The notes below the pieces were generated by a model, which did not search any database, had not been told where the DNA came from, and worked only from the letters and a program-made list of their open reading frames with translations. The translations under genes were made by a program, and so were the position numbers. DNA of 64,000 nt from Mobilitalea sibirica (lineage in GTDB: Bacteria > Bacillota > Clostridia > Lachnospirales > Lachnospiraceae): positions 124,001-188,000 of the forward strand of contig NZ_JAEAGR010000005.1 of the NCBI RefSeq assembly GCF_015999265.1. The letters are read 5' to 3'. This document shows, in pieces, positions 28,836 to 38,000 of the stretch. How positions within the stretch are numbered: the stretch's first letter is position 1; the number at the start of each line of letters is the position of its first letter.

Positions 28836-30923
28836 ATGAATGTTTACACTTCGGAAAAGATTCGCAACGTTGTTTTGTTAGGCCACGGTGGCTGTGGCAA
28901 GACTACTTTAGTCGAAGCCATGGCGTACACAGCAGGGATACTCAAACGACAAGGAAAAGTTGAAGAGGGGAATACAATCAGTGATTACGACAAAGAGGAA
29001 CAGAAAAGATTATTCTCCATCAGTACAACCGTAGTACCAATCATCTATGAGGACACAAAGATCAACTTTTTAGACACTCCCGGTTACTTTGATTTTGTTG
29101 GTGAAGTTGAAGAAGCACTCGCTGTAGCAGATGCGGCAGTCATTGTTATTTCCGCAAAAGCAGGTGTAGAAGTAGGAACATTAAAGGCATGGGATTTCTG
29201 TGAGAAATTCAATCTGCCAAGAATTTTCTTTGTTACGGATATGGATGATGATAATGCAAGTTATCGTCAGGTAGTAGAAGATTTAACTGAGCATTATGGT
29301 AAGAAGATAGCTCCTTTTCATATTCCGATTAGGGAGAATGAGAAGTTTGTTGGATTTGTTAATGTAGTTAAAATGGCCGGTAGAAAGTTTACAACGGCAA
29401 GCGATTATGTGGAGTGTGATATTCCAGAATATAGTAAAGAAAATCTTTCAAAGTTCAGAGAAGTTTTGTTAGAAGCTGTTGCTGAAACGAACGAAGAATT
29501 AATGGAGAAATATTTTAGTGGTGAAGAATTTACACAGCAGGAAATTTCTCAGGCACTTCGAAATAATGTTATAGATGGTTCCGTCGTTCCGGTTCTGATG
29601 GGCTCAGGTATCAATGCACAGGGGACAACCATGCTGTTGCAGGCAATCGAGAAGTATTTCCCGGATCCGACGAAGACTAAGATTACAGGCAAAAACACTA
29701 AGACAGGTGAAGACTTTGAATCGAACTACGATGAGAAGAAGCCATTCTCTGCCAGGGTATTTAAGACAATTGCTGATCCGTTTATCGGTAAGTTTTCCTT
29801 GATTAAGGTTTGCTCCGGTGTATTGACAACCGATACTCCGGTTTACAATACCTTAAAGGAAACAGAAGAAAAGGTTAATCGTATCTATGTACTCCGTGGT
29901 AAGGATCAGGAAGAAGTGAATGAACTGCATGCCGGAGATATCGGTGCCCTTGGTAAATTAAATGATACGGTAACCGGTGATTCGCTTTCTACCAAGGCTG
30001 CACCTATTGCATATGATCCGATCGAGGTATCTACCCCTTATACCTATCAGCGTTTTAAAACTAAGAATAAAGGCGATGATGATAAGGTTTCTCAGGCACT
30101 TGCCAAATTAATGGATGAAGATCTTACATTAAAAATGGTAAATGATAAAGAAAACAGACAGACCCTATTATATGGTATCGGTGATCAGCAACTGGATGTT
30201 ACTGTATGCAAGCTTTTTACAAAGTATAAAGTGGAAATAGAAGTGATGAAGCCGAGAGTACCTTACAGAGAGACAATCCGCAAGAAAGTTAAGGTACAGG
30301 GTAAGCATAAGAAACAGTCCGGCGGACATGGTCAGTATGGTGATGTTCATATTGAATTTGAGCCTTCCGGTGACTTAGAAACTGCATTCGTATTCGAAGA
30401 GAAAATCTTTGGTGGAGCTGTGCCAAGGAACTACTTCCCGGCAGTTGAGAAGGGAATTGCAGAATCCGTTATTAAAGGACCTGTAGCCGGATATCCGGTT
30501 GTTGGCCTGAAAGCCACCTTAGTGGATGGATCCTATCATCCGGTAGATTCTTCTGAAATGGCCTTCAAGATGGCAACCATACAGGCATTTAAACAGGGCT
30601 TTATGCAAGCATCTCCGGTACTCTTAGAGCCAATTGTATCCTTAAAGGTTTTAATACCGGATAAATTCACCGGTGATATCATGGGTGATTTAAATAAGCG
30701 TCGCGGTAGAGTATTAGGCATGAATCCGATTGCAGGAGGAAAACAGGAAATCGTTGCTGATATTCCGCTATCGGAATTATACGGATACTCTACAGACCTT
30801 CGTTCTATGACCGGTGGTATCGGTGATTTCTCCTATGAATTCTCTAGATATGAACAGGCTCCTTCTGATGTACAGCAGAAGGTAATGGAAGAGAATGCAA
30901 AGGAAGAGGATCACGAAGATTAA
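28836..30923 (+). CDS. Elongation factor G-like translational GTPase (EF-G paralogue)
   Basis: 695 residues from ATG 28836, which follows GGAGG; an in-frame TTG 15 nt earlier overlaps that site. All EF-G domains are recognisable: G domain, domain II (FSARVFKTIADPFIGKFSLIKV), domain III, domain IV (GGHGQYGDVHIEFEPSG) and domain V (YGYSTDLRSMTGG). It differs from the housekeeping factor. The P-loop is G16-HGGCGKTT instead of AHIDAGKTT, the NKxD motif reads T134-D-M-D137, and the effector region is divergent. These are marks of the EF-G-like paralogue family, whose role in translocation, recycling or another ribosome task is unsettled. It stands alone, not with the str operon genes. Confidence 0.9.
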   Translation: MNVYTSEKIRNVVLLGHGGCGKTTLVEAMAYTAGILKRQGKVEEGNTISDYDKEEQKRLFSISTTVVPIIYEDTKINFLDTPGYFDFVGEVEEALAVADAAVIVISAKAGVEVGTLKAWDFCEKFNLPRIFFVTDMDDDNASYRQVVEDLTEHYGKKIAPFHIPIRENEKFVGFVNVVKMAGRKFTTASDYVECDIPEYSKENLSKFREVLLEAVAETNEELMEKYFSGEEFTQQEISQALRNNVIDGSVVPVLMGSGINAQGTTMLLQAIEKYFPDPTKTKITGKNTKTGEDFESNYDEKKPFSARVFKTIADPFIGKFSLIKVCSGVLTTDTPVYNTLKETEEKVNRIYVLRGKDQEEVNELHAGDIGALGKLNDTVTGDSLSTKAAPIAYDPIEVSTPYTYQRFKTKNKGDDDKVSQALAKLMDEDLTLKMVNDKENRQTLLYGIGDQQLDVTVCKLFTKYKVEIEVMKPRVPYRETIRKKVKVQGKHKKQSGGHGQYGDVHIEFEPSGDLETAFVFEEKIFGGAVPRNYFPAVEKGIAESVIKGPVAGYPVVGLKATLVDGSYHPVDSSEMAFKMATIQAFKQGFMQASPVLLEPIVSLKVLIPDKFTGDIMGDLNKRRGRVLGMNPIAGGKQEIVADIPLSELYGYSTDLRSMTGGIGDFSYEFSRYEQAPSDVQQKVMEENAKEEDHED

Positions 30924-31054
30924 TACTTATATTATTGATTAGCAAAATTAATAAATAAGCTTCTTGTATAATATAGTATTATTTGATAGAATTTTTGTTG
31001 TCGGAAAGATAATAACAACTGGTTGACAATTGACAACTAAAAGAATGAATTTAA

Positions 31055-31107
31055 CGCTCCTAAATATGTTCTGCCTTACAGGGTATGTTTAGGAGCGAAG
31101 ATTTTTT
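31055..31107 (+). terminator. Terminator after the EF-G-like gene
   Basis: CGCTCCTAAA (31055-31064) pairs with TTTAGGAGCG (31088-31097), with extra wobble pairs inside. Six Ts follow at 31102-31107. It lies 130 nt after the stop. It could also be a regulated terminator in the leader of the permease gene downstream, as two TTGACA boxes lie just before it (31023-31035). Confidence 0.65.
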
Positions 31108-31137
31108 CGAAGAGGAAATCATTCACTTAAGATATGA

Positions 31138-31168
31138 AAAGAGAAATTATATCAACTAATTTCTCTTT
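31138..31168 (+). promoter_or_regulatory. Leader hairpin before the nucleobase permease
   Basis: AAAGAGAAATTA (31138-31149) and TAATTTCTCTTT (31157-31168) form a perfect 12-bp hairpin with a 7-nt loop. It ends 14 nt before the AAGGAG site of the permease gene. Its role is unknown; mRNA stabilisation or translational control are options. No purine-riboswitch core was found. Confidence 0.4.
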
Positions 31169-31195
31169 CAATATATAATAAAAAGGAGAGAATTT

Positions 31196-32647
31196 ATGGA
31201 AAAGTTTTTTAAGCTTAAGGCTCATGGAACAACCGTTCCAAGAGAGATCGTAGCCGGCGCAACCACCTTCTTTGCAATGGCGTACATTATCTTTGTAAAC
31301 CCTGCTATGTTATCATTAACCGGCATGCCTCAGCAAGCTGTATTTTTGGCAACAGTAATTGCAGCGGTTGTAGGTACTTTAGTCATGGGCTTATTTGCTA
31401 ACGTACCTTATGCTCAGGCTCCCGGTATGGGCTTGAATGCATTCTTTGTTTATACTGTTGTTTTTGGTCTCGGATTTTCATGGCAGCAGGCTCTGGCAAT
31501 GGTATTTATTTGTGGTCTAATTAACGTATTAATCACTGTTACAAAACTTCGTAAATTAATCATTAAGGCAATACCTGAAAGCTTACAGCATGCAATCGGT
31601 GGAGGTATCGGTATATTCATTGCATACATCGGTTTAAAAAATGCAGGTTTACTTCAATTTACTTCTGATCCCGGTACTTATTCACCTGCAGTTCCGAATG
31701 CAACCGGAGATATCAATGTATTTGCTGATGCCGTAGTTTCTAAGGGTAAAGATATTGTTCCTGCTCTTGTAAAATTTAATAATGCAGGTGTTATTTTAGC
31801 TCTTATCGGTATTATATTAACCTTTGTATTATTAGTATTAAAGGTTAAGGGTGCTATCTTTATTAGTATTCTTGTTACAACACTCATCGGTATTCCTATG
31901 AAGGTTGTTGATGTATCAGGTTTTGGTGCTACTGCTGGCTTAGCAGAATCCTTTAGTGATTTAGGAACAACCTTTGGTGCAGCATTTGGTAAGGAAGGGC
32001 TCTTATCCTTATTCGATGATCTATCCCAGATACCTCTTATATTGATGACAATCTTTGCATTCAGTTTATCAGATACCTTTGATACGATTGGTACCTTTAT
32101 CGGAACCGGTAGAAGATCCGGTATCTTTGATGAGGCTGATGAGAAAGCTCTTCAGGAGAGTAAAGGCTTTAAATCTAAGATGGACAAGGCTTTATTTGCA
32201 GACTCCATCGCCACCTCTATCGGTGCAGTATTCGGAACTTCCAATACAACTACTTATGTAGAAAGTGCAGCCGGTATTGAAGCCGGTGGTCGTACCGGTT
32301 TAACCTCAGTAGTTACTGCTTTATTATTTGTAGTAAGTATCTTCCTTGCACCTGTAATCGGAATCGTTCCTGTTCAGGCAACCGCTCCTGCATTAATTGC
32401 AGTTGGTATTATGATGTTAGCGGCATTCAAGGATATTAACTGGACTGATTTAGAAGATGCAATCCCAGCATTCTTTGCTGCAATCTTTATGGCCTTCGTT
32501 TATAGTATATCTTATGGTATCGCAGCAGGTTTCATTTTCTACTGTATCGTTAAGGTTGTTAAGGGTAAAGTGAAAGACGTTAGTCCTGTTCTTTGGGTAG
32601 CTACTGCTTTATTTATTCTTGACTTTGTAATTCATGCTATTCTTTAA
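31196..32647 (+). CDS. NCS2-family purine permease, AzgA type (hypoxanthine/guanine)
   Basis: A 483-residue inner-membrane symporter with about 12-14 helices. The AzgA-like signatures are clear: an N-terminal TTVPREIVAGATTFFAMAYIIFVNP, YAQAPGMGLNAFF, the QHAIGGGIGIFIAYIGLKNAG block, SDTFDTIGTFIGTG and TSNTTTYVESAAGIEAGGRTGL. Relatives such as PbuG/PbuO move hypoxanthine, guanine or adenine with protons. The exact base cannot be read. AAGGAG precedes the start. A strong bidirectional terminator closes the unit at 32758-32784. A second nucleobase permease lies nearby, convergent with it. Confidence 0.93.
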   Translation: MEKFFKLKAHGTTVPREIVAGATTFFAMAYIIFVNPAMLSLTGMPQQAVFLATVIAAVVGTLVMGLFANVPYAQAPGMGLNAFFVYTVVFGLGFSWQQALAMVFICGLINVLITVTKLRKLIIKAIPESLQHAIGGGIGIFIAYIGLKNAGLLQFTSDPGTYSPAVPNATGDINVFADAVVSKGKDIVPALVKFNNAGVILALIGIILTFVLLVLKVKGAIFISILVTTLIGIPMKVVDVSGFGATAGLAESFSDLGTTFGAAFGKEGLLSLFDDLSQIPLILMTIFAFSLSDTFDTIGTFIGTGRRSGIFDEADEKALQESKGFKSKMDKALFADSIATSIGAVFGTSNTTTYVESAAGIEAGGRTGLTSVVTALLFVVSIFLAPVIGIVPVQATAPALIAVGIMMLAAFKDINWTDLEDAIPAFFAAIFMAFVYSISYGIAAGFIFYCIVKVVKGKVKDVSPVLWVATALFILDFVIHAIL

Positions 32648-32757
32648 TAAAGACCAATTTCAAGAGCTTGTTTTCATGCTTTAGGACAAGCAAGATACCT
32701 AATTAGTACTTAAGTTAAATCTTTTGATGAATTTAATCTATTTTATAATAAAAGCAT

Positions 32758-32784
32758 AAAAAAGGGGCATCAGCCCCTTTTTTT
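32758..32784. terminator. Strong bidirectional terminator
   Basis: GGGGC (32764-32768) and GCCCC (32773-32777) close over a 4-nt loop, flanked by six As and seven Ts that extend the stem and supply U-tracts in both directions. Confidence 0.9.
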
Positions 32785-32821
32785 GTACCTACTATACTGA
32801 TATCAAACTCATTTATTGTGT

Positions 32822-33101
32822 TTAACTATCTTTTGAACATTTCTCAGGTTCCATCCGGATTAACTCCCATTCACCCTCTTTATTTTTTCTATATTGTGCG
32901 ATCTCAATATCTGTATCATTAGTCAAATGAAAAAACTCAATCAGATATTCCTTGCCGTCGGTACCGGAAAAGTAGATATGTTTTACATAGCCATTCTGTA
33001 TCGTTGGATACAGTTGTTCATAAGCATACCATCAATTTCACTTTTTCTTCTATTAATATATATGGTATAACGGGTGAATACAGATTATTTTTCGTGTAAT
33101 A
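32822..33101 (-). pseudogene. Frameshifted remnant of a small unknown gene
   Basis: On the minus strand, 32822-33031 is open for 69 codons with no usable start, ending in stop TAA. It reads like real protein (for example VKHIYFSGTDGKEYLIEFF and EGEWELIRMEPEK). Just upstream, in another frame (about 33101-33040), a second protein-like stretch NNLYSPVIPYILIEEKVKLM runs up to where the first one begins. A single frameshift near 33035 would join them. The family was not recognised. The 5' end seems lost into the uraA terminator. No start codon or ribosome binding site serves either piece. Confidence 0.5.
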
Positions 33102-33126
33102 AAGAAAAAAATCCAGAAACAAAAAT

Positions 33127-33174
33127 AAACAGCAAGAAGAACAGAATAGTCATCCTTCTTGCTGTTTAAAATTC
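33127..33174 (-). terminator. Terminator of the uraA-like gene
   Basis: AAACAGCAAGAAG (33127-33139) and CTTCTTGCTGTTT (33155-33167) form a perfect 13-bp stem with a 15-nt loop. On the minus strand a T-rich run follows. It lies about 50 nt after the uraA stop. Confidence 0.85.
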
Positions 33175-33215
33175 GTTTATACTTCTATATTTAATTAATA
33201 TTCAGCTAAATTTGA

Positions 33216-34490
33216 TTATTCTTTCTCTAAAACACTATCTTTACCTTCCGGAAGGATAAGTGCTAATACCATACCAACGATAGCTGCTAATGCAAGACCA
33301 GAGATTGTTACGGTATCGGTAATCGGGATACTGTCACAGCCAATACCTAATACGAAGATGAGAGCTGCTATCATAAGGTTTCTGCTGTTACCAAAGTTAA
33401 GTCTTGAATTAATCAGGATACGAACACCTACGGAGGAAATCATACCATAAAGTACAATACTGATACCGCCGGTAACAGGGCTAGGGATACTGGTTACGAG
33501 GCCACCGAATTTTCCGATGATACCGAGAAGAATAGCTGACCAAGCAGCAAAACGGATTACGGAAGGATCATAGTTTTTAGTTACTGCTAAAACACCGGTA
33601 TTCTCACCGTAAGTAGTATTCGCAGGTCCACCAAGTAAACCGGCGAAAGCGGTAGCTATACCATCACCAAGAATTGTTCTGTGAACACCGGGATCAACCA
33701 TAAAGTTCTTTCCAACAACAGCACTGTTCGTTGTAATATCACCAACATGCTCAATTAATGTAACTAATGCGATTGGTGCAATTGCTAAAATTGCATCTAA
33801 CTTAAAGGCAGGTAATTGGAATAATTGATCTCTGATGCTTGTATCAGCAAGAGATAACCACTCTGCATTTTTTACCGGTGTGAAATCCACAAAGCCAAGA
33901 GGGATACATACAATATATCCAACAATAATTGCAAACAGAATTGGCATTAAATTATAAATACCCTTTGCAAAAACAGAGATACAGATAACTACGGTAAGTA
34001 CAATAACAGTTACAAGTACTGCTTTTAAATTAAATTCATTATTATAGTAGAAAGCACTACCAATTGCCACACCACTAAGACGTAGACCGATTACTATAAT
34101 AATTGGACCTGTAACGATGGGTGGCAATAACTTGTTCACCTTTTCATAACCGATTAGCTTAATTAACAATGAAAAAACTGCATAAATCAGACCTGCAACT
34201 ATCAATGCGCCCTTTACTGCCGCAAGCTTGTCTAAAAAGTCCGGATCACCTATTCTGGAGTCCCCTATCACAGCCATAATACCAACCATGAATGCGAAGC
34301 TTGAACCTAAAAAAACAGGAACCTTCTTTTTTGTTATTAAATGAAATAACAAGGTTCCTGCTCCGGCACAAAATAATGTAATTGAGGTACTAAGCCCTGT
34401 TAATGCAGGAACTAATACCGTTGCACCAAACATTGCTAGCACGTGTTGAAAACCTAGAACAATTTTTTTGTGAAGTGTCTTTTCTTGCAT
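33216..34490 (-). CDS. uraA: NCS2-family uracil permease
   Basis: A 424-residue membrane protein of the UraA/PyrP group, with about 14 helices. Typical segments: GFQHVLAMFGATVLVPALTG, VPVFLGSSFAFM, LPPIVTGPIIIVIGL, the substrate-site region IAPIALVTLIEHVGDITTNSAVVG, and the second half GLLGGPANTTYGENTGVLAVT. The glutamate in LIEHVGD and the QH of GFQHVLAMFG correspond to residues used for uracil in UraA. Import of uracil with protons is therefore likely; xanthine or another base is less likely. AAGGAG precedes the start. Its leader shows no clear PyrR site. Confidence 0.92.
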   Translation of the reverse strand: MQEKTLHKKIVLGFQHVLAMFGATVLVPALTGLSTSITLFCAGAGTLLFHLITKKKVPVFLGSSFAFMVGIMAVIGDSRIGDPDFLDKLAAVKGALIVAGLIYAVFSLLIKLIGYEKVNKLLPPIVTGPIIIVIGLRLSGVAIGSAFYYNNEFNLKAVLVTVIVLTVVICISVFAKGIYNLMPILFAIIVGYIVCIPLGFVDFTPVKNAEWLSLADTSIRDQLFQLPAFKLDAILAIAPIALVTLIEHVGDITTNSAVVGKNFMVDPGVHRTILGDGIATAFAGLLGGPANTTYGENTGVLAVTKNYDPSVIRFAAWSAILLGIIGKFGGLVTSIPSPVTGGISIVLYGMISSVGVRILINSRLNFGNSRNLMIAALIFVLGIGCDSIPITDTVTISGLALAAIVGMVLALILPEGKDSVLEKE

Positions 34491-34702
34491 ACTTTTCTCC
34501 TTTTGCTTAAAATTTTTTTGGTTATGAAAACATTCCCTAAAACATTAACCTTATAAATTCTACAGTATATCTAAAAATAAATCAATAGTTTTTTGCATAT
34601 TTCTTAAAAAAACATATAAAACAATAAAAAAATATAAAAACTTACACTGGTAGCTTGAAAAACCTTTTTACAGAAATGACGTATCGGTATGATATCAATT
34701 TA

Positions 34703-34732
34703 TTGAAATGTGTAGGAAACACATGCTATAAT
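34703..34732 (+). promoter_or_regulatory. Promoter with internal dyad before the DUF4153 gene
   Basis: TTGAAA (34703-34708), an 18-nt spacer and TATAAT (34727-34732). The spacer holds ATGTGT-5 nt-ACACAT (34708-34724), a perfect 6-bp dyad that could be an operator. No regulator is identified. Confidence 0.6.
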
Positions 34733-34830
34733 TTATCATAACGTGGAGTATTTATTATTCATAGTATACCTATGTAAAGATTGTATCATTCTAAGTGTCA
34801 AAAGGGTTTTTAAGTACGAGGAGGTTTTAT

Positions 34831-36738
34831 ATGAAGAACTTAGACAAACTAAAACATAGACTTGTAGGTCTTACAAATACGATAACCCGTTTTCCTCTTA
34901 CGGTAGTTTTTCTTATGGCAATTACAATTTTGAATGCCAGGCTAATTATTACAGAGAAGGATGATAATTACGTCAGATTGTTACTATCCTTTGCTATCGG
35001 TTTAAGTGTATATACAGTATTTCAACTAATTTATGAACGATTTTTTCAAGATATAAAAATTCGTCTCGTTTTCATGGCAACTTCCGTGATGGCTTTTTTC
35101 ATCTGTTTTCTTGTGTTGGGAGAGAAGACAATAGCGGAACAAATATCCATACGTATTACGGTTATTCTCTTTATCCTATTGATTGCTTTTCTGTGGATAC
35201 CATCCATAAAGAACAAGATTAGTATCAATGAAACTTTTATGGCAGGATTTAAGGCTTTCTTTATTTCAATCTTTTTTTCGGGAGTATTGTTTTTAGGATT
35301 TGTTTTAGTGCTTGGAGCGATTGATATCCTAATTGTATCCATAGATGAAACCTTTAATATCCATGCAGCGAATGTCATATTCGTACTCTATGCGCCCTTA
35401 TATTTTTTATCTATGATACCGGTGTATCCGAAGAATGATTTTGTGCTGTCATTTCCATATAAAAGTAGGAAGGGTGTAAAAACTAATGGAGACAAGGGAG
35501 ATATAGAAGATAAGGGAGATATAGAAAATAAGGGAGTTATGGAAGATAAGGATGCCTGTTATGACAACGAGATAGCCGATAGCATGAATGCAGTCATAAC
35601 ATCGGTTACTCCTTCTAAATTTCTTGTAAGTTTATTAACCTATGTGATTATTCCCATAACATTTATTTTCACGGTTATTTTACTTCTATATATTATTATG
35701 AATATTACCGGTGAGTTTTGGACGAATAATTTAATGGAGCCGCTATTGGTTTCCTATTCCATAACGGTTATTATTGTTTACCTGATGGTGGCAAGACTTG
35801 ATAATTCCATAGCAAAGGCCTTTCGTAGAGTATTTCCGAAAGTATTAGTACCAATCGTTTTATTCCAAACGATTTCCTCAGTTTTAATGATTAGTGAGAT
35901 AGGTATTACTTATGGAAGATACTATGTGATATTGTTCGGGATATTTGCTACGGTTTCCGGTATTTTGTTCTGCATTGTTCCGGTGCCAAAGAACGGCATT
36001 ATAGCCCCTGTTTTGATTATATTATCCTTGCTATCTATTCTGCCTCCGGTGGATGCCTTTACCATAAGCAGAATCAATCAGACCGGAAGGCTAAAAGAAG
36101 TTTTACTTGCGAATGATATGCTGGAGGAGGACAATATCATTCCGAAAGCAGATATGAGTGATGAGGATAAAAAAGTATTAAGAAGTGCTGTTAGATACTT
36201 AGACCAATTAGATTATACGGAGAATATCGAATGGTTAAGTACTTATTACGAAACGAAGAACTTTAAAAGTACCTTTGGTTTTGATGCCCATGAATTTGTG
36301 GTGGATAAATATATTAATTTAAATTACTATAGAGAAGATACTCATCCTATTAATATTGCTGGATATGATTATATGTTTGAAAGCAATGTTTATTTCAGAG
36401 ACAGATTTGACAGTGATAATCAAGAGATCGGGAGAGTCACAAAGGGTGGTAAAAATTATAGCCTTCAAAATACTAAGGACGTTGAAGACCAGCAGGCAAT
36501 CATATTAAAAGATGAAACAGGTAATGAGATAATTAAATTTCCGGTGAATATAGTTTTTGATTATTTCCAAAATGAAAAACAGGAATTGTCCGGACCAATA
36601 TCACCGGAAGAGTCTGAATTTACGATGGAAAATGAAAAGGTAATCCTTACGCTGATTACGAAAACAGTTAGCATAAGAGAATGGGAAGATGGCGTGGATA
36701 AGGATGCCTATGTTATGATACTTTTGAAGATTAAATAA
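34831..36738 (+). CDS. DUF4153-type polytopic membrane protein
   Basis: 635 residues from ATG 34831, which follows a clear AGGAGG. A GTG start 36 nt earlier would place that site inside the gene. The N-terminal 440 residues contain about 10-12 membrane helices with the DUF4153-like pattern (TVVFLMAITILNARLI; FLWIPSIKNKISINETFMAGFKAFF). The C-terminal 190 residues are soluble, probably outside or cytoplasmic, beginning near IPKADMSDEDKKVLRSAVRYL. A hydrophilic loop near residues 220-240 contains three copies of a KGDIED-type repeat. The function of the family is unknown to me. The gene precedes the cyclophilin lipoprotein by 102 nt and may be co-transcribed. Confidence 0.8.
   Translation: MKNLDKLKHRLVGLTNTITRFPLTVVFLMAITILNARLIITEKDDNYVRLLLSFAIGLSVYTVFQLIYERFFQDIKIRLVFMATSVMAFFICFLVLGEKTIAEQISIRITVILFILLIAFLWIPSIKNKISINETFMAGFKAFFISIFFSGVLFLGFVLVLGAIDILIVSIDETFNIHAANVIFVLYAPLYFLSMIPVYPKNDFVLSFPYKSRKGVKTNGDKGDIEDKGDIENKGVMEDKDACYDNEIADSMNAVITSVTPSKFLVSLLTYVIIPITFIFTVILLLYIIMNITGEFWTNNLMEPLLVSYSITVIIVYLMVARLDNSIAKAFRRVFPKVLVPIVLFQTISSVLMISEIGITYGRYYVILFGIFATVSGILFCIVPVPKNGIIAPVLIILSLLSILPPVDAFTISRINQTGRLKEVLLANDMLEEDNIIPKADMSDEDKKVLRSAVRYLDQLDYTENIEWLSTYYETKNFKSTFGFDAHEFVVDKYINLNYYREDTHPINIAGYDYMFESNVYFRDRFDSDNQEIGRVTKGGKNYSLQNTKDVEDQQAIILKDETGNEIIKFPVNIVFDYFQNEKQELSGPISPEESEFTMENEKVILTLITKTVSIREWEDGVDKDAYVMILLKIK
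35494..35547 (+). repeat. Three 18-bp tandem repeats in a loop of the DUF4153 protein
   Basis: Units at 35494-35511, 35512-35529 and 35530-35547, close to AAGGGAGATATAGAAGAT. Each encodes a K-G-x-x-E-D/N hexapeptide. The frame is preserved by any unit change. Confidence 0.85.
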
Positions 36739-36840
36739 GATTGTCAATTAATATATGATTAGTTTATAATATTTTATGCTGTAATGAGATTATGACGTAT
36801 ACTTACGTAAAACTAAGAAAGATCAATCGGAGGTAATAGT

Positions 36841-37581
36841 ATGATGAAAAAAGTTTACTTACTTATTGTATTTATTACGTTTATAACACTACTTGGAGGA
36901 TGTTTAAAATCAAACGATGCTGTATTAACGCCGGATGAAAAAATTGGAAACGATGATGAAAATGAAGAAAGTGACACTATACAATTTGCATTGCCGAAGG
37001 AGGGCGATCAGGTTGCTCAAATTGTGATAAAGGATTTCGGTTCAATTTATGTAAGATTTTTTGAGGAAGCTGCTCCTAAGGCGGTTGAGAACTTCCTAAC
37101 TCATGCAAAGAACGGATATTATGATGGTCTAACCTTTCATCGGATCATTGAAGATTTTATGATACAGGGAGGAGATCCTACCGGTACCGGAACCGGCGGT
37201 GAAAGTATATGGGGTAAGGATTTTGAGGATGAATTTGCAGAGGATTTACATCCATACCGGGGAGCTCTTTGTATGGCAAATTCCGGACCCAATACTAATG
37301 GAAGCCAGTTTTTTATCGTACAATCGGAAGCTACGTATACAGAAGATATACTACAACAGATTGAACAGTTGTATAATAAAAAATTTGATAAAAAAGCCAT
37401 TCAAAATTATGGTAAAATTGGAGGAACACCCTGGCTCTTCCGTTCCCATACGGTGTTTGGACAAGTGTATGACGGATTAGAAGTATTGGATGCCGTGGCA
37501 AAGGTGAAGAAAGCAGATGAAGAACAGGGCATACCGGCCGAACGTGTAATTATTGAAAAAATTGTTGTATCAGAGTACTAA
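36841..37581 (+). CDS. Cyclophilin-type peptidyl-prolyl isomerase lipoprotein
   Basis: A 246-residue surface lipoprotein with lipobox LGGC (C21), an acidic linker to residue about 50, then a cyclophilin domain. The active-site block FHRIIEDFMIQGGDPTGTGTGG is complete, including the catalytic Arg. It is followed by GALCMANSGPNTNGSQFFI and LFRSHTVFGQVYDGLEVLDAV. It catalyses cis-trans isomerisation of prolyl bonds and probably helps fold exported proteins at the membrane surface. A short insertion (TEDILQQIEQLYNKKFDKKA) sits between FFIVQ and the last strands. A GGAGG site precedes tandem ATG codons. A 42-residue membrane peptide follows 29 nt downstream. Confidence 0.94.
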   Translation: MMKKVYLLIVFITFITLLGGCLKSNDAVLTPDEKIGNDDENEESDTIQFALPKEGDQVAQIVIKDFGSIYVRFFEEAAPKAVENFLTHAKNGYYDGLTFHRIIEDFMIQGGDPTGTGTGGESIWGKDFEDEFAEDLHPYRGALCMANSGPNTNGSQFFIVQSEATYTEDILQQIEQLYNKKFDKKAIQNYGKIGGTPWLFRSHTVFGQVYDGLEVLDAVAKVKKADEEQGIPAERVIIEKIVVSEY

Positions 37582-37610
37582 GCAATAAAATATACAGGGG
37601 GGAGTAATTT

Positions 37611-37739
37611 ATGTATTCATTTATTTCATTTTATGCGTTGTTAATGCAGATTTTAATTATTATTTTACTTATACTTGGTATCTATGCTTTAATGATGATT
37701 ATAAAAGCTTTACAGGTTTATATTCGAAAGAATAGTTAA
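37611..37739 (+). CDS. Small single-TM membrane protein (42 aa)
   Basis: ATG 37611 follows a very strong GGGGGGAG ribosome binding site and is 29 nt after the cyclophilin stop, so it is likely the last gene of that unit. The predicted peptide is one long hydrophobic segment (LLMQILIIILLILGIYALMM) with a basic C-terminus (YIRKNS), giving an orientation with the tail inside. Length and layout are those of small membrane regulators or accessory peptides; the function is unknown. A terminator follows at 37767. Confidence 0.65.
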   Translation: MYSFISFYALLMQILIIILLILGIYALMMIIKALQVYIRKNS

Positions 37740-37766
37740 ATTATTTAAATACTTCTGTATTGCAAA

Positions 37767-37808
37767 AGGGGATGTTGAACGTATTCATTTTGTCACATCC
37801 CCTAATTT
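37767..37808 (+). terminator. Terminator after the small membrane protein
   Basis: AGGGGATGT (37767-37775) pairs with ACATCCCCT (37795-37803), followed by a short AATTTTA tail. The stem is clear and the T-run short. Confidence 0.6.
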
Positions 37809-37912
37809 TAATGTTTTACAATGAAAGAAATTATCGACGAAACTGTCATGACATATCGTTTCGAACGTATTAGATCAAAACAGATTTCTTATATTATTTA
37901 GACGAAAAATAG

Positions 37913-37966
37913 TTGACAATAGTAAAAAAATTCTCTATACTTTTAAACCATACTAAGTTGATAGGA
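37913..37966 (+). promoter_or_regulatory. Promoter and possible Rrf2 operator of the sulfur cluster
   Basis: TTGACA (37913-37918), a 17-nt spacer and TATACT (37936-37941), a near-perfect promoter. Right after it, ACCATACTAAGTTGATAGGA (37947-37966) has a CC...GG half-symmetric form that could be a CymR/Rrf2-type operator, because an Rrf2 gene lies in this cluster. The promoter is well supported; the operator is only a suggestion. Confidence 0.6.
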
Positions 37967-38000
37967 AAAATGAGGAATGATAGAAAGGTGAGAGAATTGT

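Noticed and set aside
33105-33155. Hydrophobic signal-like frame (MTILFFLLFIFVSG) upstream of the gene remnant
   Set aside because: It coincides with the T-rich terminator of uraA, which can produce hydrophobic codons by composition alone. It is not included as the 5' end of the pseudogene.
35494-35547. Tandem repeats considered as a CRISPR-like array
   Set aside because: They are three adjoining 18-bp units with no spacers and they encode in-frame peptide. They are a coding microsatellite.
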